DNA of 46,803 nucleotides from a virus: IMG/VR virus record IMGVR_UViG_3300032235_000373, positions 1-46,803 of that record; one strand, given 5' to 3'. The position numbers and the translations under genes are program-made. Positions within the stretch are counted from its first letter, which is position 1. Every line of letters starts with the position of its first letter. The notes beneath the pieces are model-generated. The model saw nothing but the letters and a program-made list of their open reading frames with translations, did no database searches and was not told the origin of the DNA. Below, one piece after another: positions 41,929-46,803 of this stretch.

Positions 41929-44900
41929 TTATAATCCGTATTTTGATTTGTCCGTATTGTAATTACCCAAAACCTCCGATGAGGTTAATGCTTTATTATA
42001 CATTCTTACTATACCAATTTTACCATCAAACCACTGTGGATATTCACCATTATTATATGAACCTATATATAAATTCGTGGTGGTGTTTAATATACTTGAT
42101 AAACTATGACTTACACTACCTATACTTGTACCATTAACAAATGTTTCAAATGTTTTGGTGGCAATGTTAGTGAATACATAAACTAGTTGATACCAAGTAT
42201 CAATTGTTGCTGTGTGATTTGTACTATTTTGAAATAATGTTGCTCCAGAACCAGAACCCGAACCATATTGTGCGTAAAATGTTGAACTTGTGGTTCTAAT
42301 ACTATAACCAACATTTTGTGTTAATCCACCTGCGTTAAATTTACCAAGTACAACGTCATTACCTGCTACGGATTGATTAACCCAAACTTCAATTGTATAA
42401 TCACCACTTTGTGGTTCTAATCCTATACTATCGGTAACTGAAATTTGAGAAGAGGTACCATTAAATGTAAAGTATGGTGATGTAAATGTTATATTTGACA
42501 TCGTTCCGTGTCTACCCTGACCAGTCAAATCGGTAATTGTTGTTCCGGTACCTGGGTATGATGCCGTTCTAGATGGGTCATAATGTAAAACTAAACCACT
42601 CGTTTCAACACAATTAATTGTTACCGACTTCGCAATAATATTTGAAGGATTTTCGGTCTCCCTTACAGCCACCCAATATGTTCCGCTTGAACCTATGATT
42701 ACAACTCCATTATTTCCACCAACTATAGGTGCCCAAAAAGTTGCATTAAGTGCACTATTTTCAGTAGTATGTATTCCTCCAGTATATTGGTAATTATTAG
42801 ATGCGGAGCCAACAAGATTACTTATACTAATTGAACCGTCATTCTGACAGATACCCGAAATTGAGAAATCTAACGGTGTCCGACTTGGTGTTGGTGTAAC
42901 TGTATTTGTTGGAGTTACTGTTTGTGTTGGTGTGATACTTGGTGTAACGGTATTTGTTTGTGTATTTGTTGGAGTTACAGTATTTGTTGGTGTAACTGTA
43001 GGTGTTGGTGTTGGTGCACAATCTACTAATATTGATTTTACAACGATATTTGATTGGTTGTTTCTATCTCTTACTGCAACCCAATATGTTTTAGTGATAT
43101 AAGGTTCCCCAACCCCACTTGTAACATAACTATTCGGGTTTGGAACGCCAATCCATTGAGTTTCATTTAATGCTTCAGATTCGGTATCGTACTCACCTGT
43201 ACCTCTATCATATTGACCTGAACCACCGGTATGGTTATATGTATAAACAACACCACCATTATCACAAGCCGACCCAATTGAGAAATCTATAGGACTTTCT
43301 GTCGGAGTAGGTGTTGGTGTACTCGTTACAGTTGGAGTTGGTGTTTCAGTTGATGTAGGTGTTGGTGTTACTGTTGGTGTAGGGGTTGGGTCAGGTGTCC
43401 CAATAACACAAACATTAGTAACCCCTTCATTAGGTGTTAAAAGAGCAAAGAATATATGTAATGGTTGTGTTACAGGGTTTGATGATGTATAAATTAAACT
43501 ACCATTTTTATAGTATTTAACATTTGTTCCATCATATTCTACTTTCCATATGTCAGTTGATAAATTTTCCATACTACCCGGAACTGTTGCCTGACCACCA
43601 TCTTCATAAATCTCTAAGAAGCCATTTTGTACATAAAGTCCATATCTTATATTTTGATATGTTTGTTCATATGAAGTTGGGTTAGTAGAAAAACCACCCA
43701 TAAGATAGTTACCATTTGCTGAAGTTTGGAATGTTACAGATACGGGATTAGTATATGTTTCTGTAGAATATGCTGACGAAGTCCATCCACCATCTGGTCC
43801 ACCAGTTGCACTATTATAAGTTGTGGTTGCGTCAACATTATTAAAGGTAAATGTATCACAATAAACAGATGTTGCACTTGGTGTGACAGTATTTGTTGGT
43901 GTTATTGTTGGTGTAATTGTATTTGTTGGTGTTATAGACGGTGTTGGTGTTGGTGACGGTTCAATAAATCTTGAAGATAAATAATAATAATGTTGTCTTA
44001 TTTCATAAATTGATAGTTTTCTATCATAGTAATACATATTGGCAACATACCCGGTAGGTTGTCCTTCGATAGAACCCCAAGTATCGTGACTATTACCACC
44101 AGCACCATAATCAACGGTACCAACTTGGGTATCGTTAACATAGAAAATACTACTTGAAGAATCCCCAACAACTGTTATTTGAGCCCAAGTATCAATTATA
44201 GATGAAATATCATATCCCGAATTGCTAAAAATATTGTTATCGTTATCATAATAACCTAAATTATTAGATGAAATATCCACTAAAATTGGATGGTCATTTG
44301 GTGTGGTTCTAAATAATGTTCTATATGTTGTGTTAATATTTCTAAACTTAACCCAAGTTACGTAAGTATAACCTGAAGTTGGTAATGTAGGACCAGAACC
44401 ATTTACTCTAATGTATGTTGTTGAAACTTCATCGTTACAATCAAAACATTTTATAGTATTTAATTCGGTATATGGTGTGTTTGTTAATGTATGATTAAAA
44501 CCTCCAGTGATATCGTAAACTGTAGTACCTGTACCAGGATAACTTGAAATATCATTTGCATCAAGTTGAATTACCAATCCCGAAGTTACTAATGAAGGTG
44601 TAACTGGAGTAAATGAAGGCGTTGGTGTTAGTGTTTGTGTTGGTGTTATAGTTGGTGTGGGTGTTGGACTAATTAATGGTTGTAATATTGTATATTCTAA
44701 ATCGTTAACTGGGATTAAAGTATACGTACTATCATTATTTGGTATTAATGTATAAATTGTATCATTATTTGGTAATAAAACATTATTAATATCATTGTCG
44801 GGTAATAATATATATTGAATATCATTATCAACTATAAACGTATTAAATAAGTCATTATCGGGTATAAAAATATACGTTAAATCATTATTTGGAATGATTG

Positions 44901-44997
44901 TATAATTAAAATCATTTGAGGGAATATTGATACCAGTATCCCTAAATGAATTACCAATTGGTTTAAAATTACTTGTAAATAACGAAATTAATGGCAT
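41929..44997 (-). CDS. Modular tail fibre/adhesin with Thr-Pro linkers and LamG-like lectin domains
   Basis: The product is 1022 aa. Order: residues 24-105, eight exact 10-residue repeats with Asn-Asp every tenth residue (INIPSNDFNY type). Then a Thr-Pro linker (108-132), LamG/concanavalin-like domain 1 (about 140-345, GLVIQLDANDISSYPGTGTT), a linker, and a lectin-like beta domain (about 380-535). A long linker follows, then two homologous about 85-residue domains ending TYWVAVRDRNNQSNIVVKSI and TYWVAVRETENPSNIIAKSV, split by a linker. LamG-like domain 2 closes the chain (about 820-1022, GLVLHYDPSRTASYPGTGTT). This is probably surface-glycan recognition. Its start is 1 nt after the preceding gene's stop. 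Confidence 0.78.
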   Translation of the reverse strand: MPLISLFTSNFKPIGNSFRDTGINIPSNDFNYTIIPNNDLTYIFIPDNDLFNTFIVDNDIQYILLPDNDINNVLLPNNDTIYTLIPNNDSTYTLIPVNDLEYTILQPLISPTPTPTITPTQTLTPTPSFTPVTPSLVTSGLVIQLDANDISSYPGTGTTVYDITGGFNHTLTNTPYTELNTIKCFDCNDEVSTTYIRVNGSGPTLPTSGYTYVTWVKFRNINTTYRTLFRTTPNDHPILVDISSNNLGYYDNDNNIFSNSGYDISSIIDTWAQITVVGDSSSSIFYVNDTQVGTVDYGAGGNSHDTWGSIEGQPTGYVANMYYYDRKLSIYEIRQHYYYLSSRFIEPSPTPTPSITPTNTITPTITPTNTVTPSATSVYCDTFTFNNVDATTTYNSATGGPDGGWTSSAYSTETYTNPVSVTFQTSANGNYLMGGFSTNPTSYEQTYQNIRYGLYVQNGFLEIYEDGGQATVPGSMENLSTDIWKVEYDGTNVKYYKNGSLIYTSSNPVTQPLHIFFALLTPNEGVTNVCVIGTPDPTPTPTVTPTPTSTETPTPTVTSTPTPTPTESPIDFSIGSACDNGGVVYTYNHTGGSGQYDRGTGEYDTESEALNETQWIGVPNPNSYVTSGVGEPYITKTYWVAVRDRNNQSNIVVKSILVDCAPTPTPTVTPTNTVTPTNTQTNTVTPSITPTQTVTPTNTVTPTPSRTPLDFSISGICQNDGSISISNLVGSASNNYQYTGGIHTTENSALNATFWAPIVGGNNGVVIIGSSGTYWVAVRETENPSNIIAKSVTINCVETSGLVLHYDPSRTASYPGTGTTITDLTGQGRHGTMSNITFTSPYFTFNGTSSQISVTDSIGLEPQSGDYTIEVWVNQSVAGNDVVLGKFNAGGLTQNVGYSIRTTSSTFYAQYGSGSGSGATLFQNSTNHTATIDTWYQLVYVFTNIATKTFETFVNGTSIGSVSHSLSSILNTTTNLYIGSYNNGEYPQWFDGKIGIVRMYNKALTSSEVLGNYNTDKSKYGL
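44683..44928 (-). repeat. Coding array of eight 30-bp repeats (decapeptides)
   Basis: The array encodes residues 24-105 of the adhesin. Asn-Asp recurs at 28, 38, 48, 58, 68, 78, 88 and 98, giving [IL][PV]xNDxxYx[ILF] each time. The DNA copies share ATCATTATTnGG-like cores on the plus strand. The strict period of 10 suggests a regular beta structure or shaft rather than a random-coil linker. Confidence 0.8.
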
Positions 44998-44998
44998 A

Positions 44999-46063
44999 TT
45001 AGAATGTTGTTAATTGTCCGAATACTTTCCAAGTACCATTTATTTTTAAAATACTAAACGATACAATATCATAAGAATTTGGATTACCTGACGGTAATGA
45101 ACCACCTGACCATATAATTGTCACCGGACCCTCATCATCCGTGTTTATTTTAAGAGAATCAATCATATATGCGGTTGCTCCCTGCTCAATCATCACAGTT
45201 AAACCAATACCCTTATTATTAGTAGTAGGAACATTTACTAAATCAATTGTAGTGTTACCTGTTACACCTGTAACATATAAAATTGAACCACTTGTGAAGT
45301 CATGAGTATAACCCGTTGTTGGGTTATTTAATGGTATAATTGTTTCAGATGTTGAACCTAAATTTGTAATTCCATTTACATTAATGTTATGTAATAAATT
45401 AAGACTACCACTAAATTCATATTCATAACCGTCAGATACTGAACCTGTATTAAAACTAATTGTTGTTCCTGTATGTAAAGTTATATGTGGAGTTTGCCAA
45501 TTACCCATGGTAAATAACTTAACCTCAGATGGATGTTGAACCCCACCTAATGTTCCAACATACATATCTTTTCCTGAGTTAATTAAATAAGAATCGTTTT
45601 CCCAACCAACAGCACTACCACCATATCCTGATGAGTTAATACCCAAATCAACATAATGAATAACCTCACTACCATTGTTTGCGGTTAATACTAAATCCGT
45701 ACTGGCAAATGAACCACTATTAGTGTTTTTAATGTTTATTTGTGCGTAGTATGGATTATTCGCTTGAAAATATGCTATATTATAACTCCCACTATTTTGA
45801 ACATGTAATATTTCAGGTTGTATGTCTTGACCACTTTGAAATGACCCGGTACCAATAATTAAACTTGGTATTTTTCCTGTTATTGTTAAATCACCATTAA
45901 TTGTTTGGCTCCCCGTAAATGAGTGAGAACCACTATCAACTAATGTTTGTCTTAAAGTAGATAATGTTGATTGATATGTTGTGCCACCATGTACAACCGC
46001 AGTTACACCACTTAATGGTGGATTTGTCGATGTAGATAATTGGGATATTTTTTTACTTGCCAT
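44999..46063 (-). CDS. Tail fibre/virion structural protein
   Basis: The product is 354 aa. The N-terminus MASKKISQLSTSTNPPLSGV, then VVHGGTTYQSTLSTLRQTLV, is the common phage fibre opening (KISQL...LP.V.gGtT.k.tls.l) that anchors the protein to the baseplate. A repeated SHSFTGSQTINGDLTITGKI segment follows. The rest is Gly/Ser/Thr/Asn-rich beta structure ending FSILKINGTWKVFGQLTTF, like C-terminal fibre heads. A late box ends 3 nt before the ATG. It is followed immediately by the 1022-aa adhesin. Confidence 0.72.
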   Translation of the reverse strand: MASKKISQLSTSTNPPLSGVTAVVHGGTTYQSTLSTLRQTLVDSGSHSFTGSQTINGDLTITGKIPSLIIGTGSFQSGQDIQPEILHVQNSGSYNIAYFQANNPYYAQINIKNTNSGSFASTDLVLTANNGSEVIHYVDLGINSSGYGGSAVGWENDSYLINSGKDMYVGTLGGVQHPSEVKLFTMGNWQTPHITLHTGTTISFNTGSVSDGYEYEFSGSLNLLHNINVNGITNLGSTSETIIPLNNPTTGYTHDFTSGSILYVTGVTGNTTIDLVNVPTTNNKGIGLTVMIEQGATAYMIDSLKINTDDEGPVTIIWSGGSLPSGNPNSYDIVSFSILKINGTWKVFGQLTTF

Positions 46064-46066
46064 TTA

Positions 46067-46074
46067 GATAAATA
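46067..46074 (-). promoter_or_regulatory. Late-type box variant TATTTATC
   Basis: In sense orientation it reads AACTATTTATCTAAATGG. It ends 3 nt before the ATG at 46063 and overlaps the 13-nt gap after the right-edge gene. Confidence 0.5.
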
Positions 46075-46076
46075 GT

Positions 46077-46803
46077 TTAATATAATAATATATTATTGTC
46101 CTCAGTTAATAAATTTTCACTATTTTCAGATAAAATACCCACATCCGTGAACCTATTCAAAACGTCACTACATGTATTTGTAACATCTGTTATATTATAA
46201 TATGGTTTAACGGATGTTAAATAATTATGATTTATCTGTATTGGGTTTAGTGGTTCTTCATAATACTTAAATCTTTCAAGTCTAAAAGACGTATCTGAAG
46301 ATTCATGAATACCACCTGAATAAAATAATCCACCACCCCAAACGTGTTCAATAAGGTGTTCTCCATCCCTAACTGACGGTATAATCTCTTCCCAATTTTC
46401 TAATTTGTAAATTCTTTTACCGTTTACAAATATTGACAAAGTACCTAATCTTTTATTTCTCTCATTCCACCACTTTTCATTTAACACCTCAATAAATGAC
46501 ACGTCTTCAGTTGCACCCGTTAGTGTATCCATTGGATTACTAACAGTGACTCCGGTTATCATGTCATTATAACCACCCTCATTTGCAATATCACAATCTG
46601 TATATTCGGAATAACGTTTGAAAGTAATTGCAACATTGAATATTAAGTCATTATTACTTAAAAATGGTTCCTCGAACATTTGTTCGGTTTGACCTGATGA
46701 TATATAATTGGTTTCGGTAAATCCTGAATCAGTATCACAATAACCAGAATATCTATAAGACCTCCACTCCATTCTACCATCTGATGTGAATTTAAATGAT
46801 AAA
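46077..46803 (-). CDS. C-terminal part of a virion structural protein (cut by right edge)
   Basis: An internal ATG at 46772 exists, but the frame stays open to the window end with sensible residues (SFKFTSDGRMEWRSYRYSGY), so the true start lies outside. The 242 visible residues include NDLIFNVAITFKRYSEYTDC, LGTLSIFVNGKRIYKLENWE and HVWGGGLFYSGGIHESSDTS. The middle part resembles a LamG/concanavalin-like glycan-binding sandwich (SIFVNGKRIYK). It lies upstream of the fibre genes in the same direction, so it is probably another fibre-region protein. Confidence 0.7.
   Translation of the reverse strand, partial: LSFKFTSDGRMEWRSYRYSGYCDTDSGFTETNYISSGQTEQMFEEPFLSNNDLIFNVAITFKRYSEYTDCDIANEGGYNDMITGVTVSNPMDTLTGATEDVSFIEVLNEKWWNERNKRLGTLSIFVNGKRIYKLENWEEIIPSVRDGEHLIEHVWGGGLFYSGGIHESSDTSFRLERFKYYEEPLNPIQINHNYLTSVKPYYNITDVTNTCSDVLNRFTDVGILSENSENLLTEDNNILLY

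Noticed and set aside
42880-43400. CRISPR-like short repeats
   Set aside because: The repeats are imperfect, in frame, and encode Thr-Pro linkers of the adhesin. There are no constant repeat/spacer lengths.
46077-46772. A complete 231-aa gene starting at the ATG at 46772
   Set aside because: The frame is open to the window end with protein-like sequence and there is no leader or late box before that ATG, so it is a truncated larger gene.
1-46803. Stop-codon reassignment
   Set aside because: TGA ends nrdA, and TAG ends the gp26-like and polymerase genes at sensible family lengths. The standard code fits.

Overview
The window is a contiguous piece of a large, AT-rich genome of a T4-like, contractile-tailed phage (myovirus). 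It holds a T4-type replication set (gp32-like SSB, UvsX, RNase H/5' exonuclease, gp41-type helicase, B-family polymerase, class Ia ribonucleotide reductase). It also holds a T4-type neck, tail and baseplate set (gp13, gp14 and gp15-like neck, gp18 sheath, gp19 tube, gp26-like chaperone, tape measure, gp53-like, gp25, gp6). A Bacteroidetes host is inferred from three things. Start codons are preceded by A-rich leaders with almost no Shine-Dalgarno. Two TATATTTG boxes match the Bacteroidetes -7 consensus TAnnTTTG, one with TTTG 20 nt upstream. NrdB is of the eukaryote/Bacteroidetes-like subtype. The standard genetic code is used. No tRNA, CRISPR or insertion sequence was seen, and no gene-free stretch exceeds 300 bases; the longest is 27732-28013.

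Layout, left to right (almost all genes on the minus strand, so read right to left). 1-1290: N-terminal part of a structural protein cut by the window edge. 1344-3630: baseplate wedge gp25 then gp6. 3664-3700: terminator. 3722-11974: replication/nucleotide operon in the order SSB, UvsX, exonuclease, unknown, helicase, nrdB, nrdA, started by a host-type promoter at 12001-12008. 12012-12039: terminator of the next unit. 12051-13278: three small late genes, including a ferritin-like one. 13319-24247: giant hub protein (1939 aa), gp53/LysM-like wedge protein and giant 1599-aa baseplate/tail protein. 24279-27128: tape measure and a two-gene tail-assembly chaperone pair that may use frameshifting. 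27243-30941: tube and sheath, with a structured intergenic element between them. 31068-31226: small plus-strand gene resembling a ribbon-helix-helix regulator, preceded by phased heptamer repeats. 31223-32987: neck gp15-like and gp14-like. 33038-34789 (+): SNF2 helicase. 35026-36150 (+): gp13-like neck protein. 36147-39044: DNA polymerase. 39132-46803: fibre/adhesin region with a modular lectin-like protein, cut by the right edge.

Regulation. Most late transcription units, on both strands, begin with a sense-strand box TATTTAT(A/T/C) close to the first start codon. This is the reverse complement of the T4 late box TATAAATA. The box is absent from the starts of the replication operon, which uses a TATATTTG promoter. 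The polymerase promoter carries both boxes overlapped. This suggests an early/late switch with a dedicated late specificity factor. Intrinsic terminators lie at 3664-3700, 12012-12039, 27181-27225 and 27975-27994, with a weaker hairpin at 11074-11095. The most interesting items are the late-box system, the possible +1/-2 frameshift in the chaperones, the nested palindrome between sheath and tube, and the RHH-like gene with 10-bp-phased repeats next to the sheath promoter.
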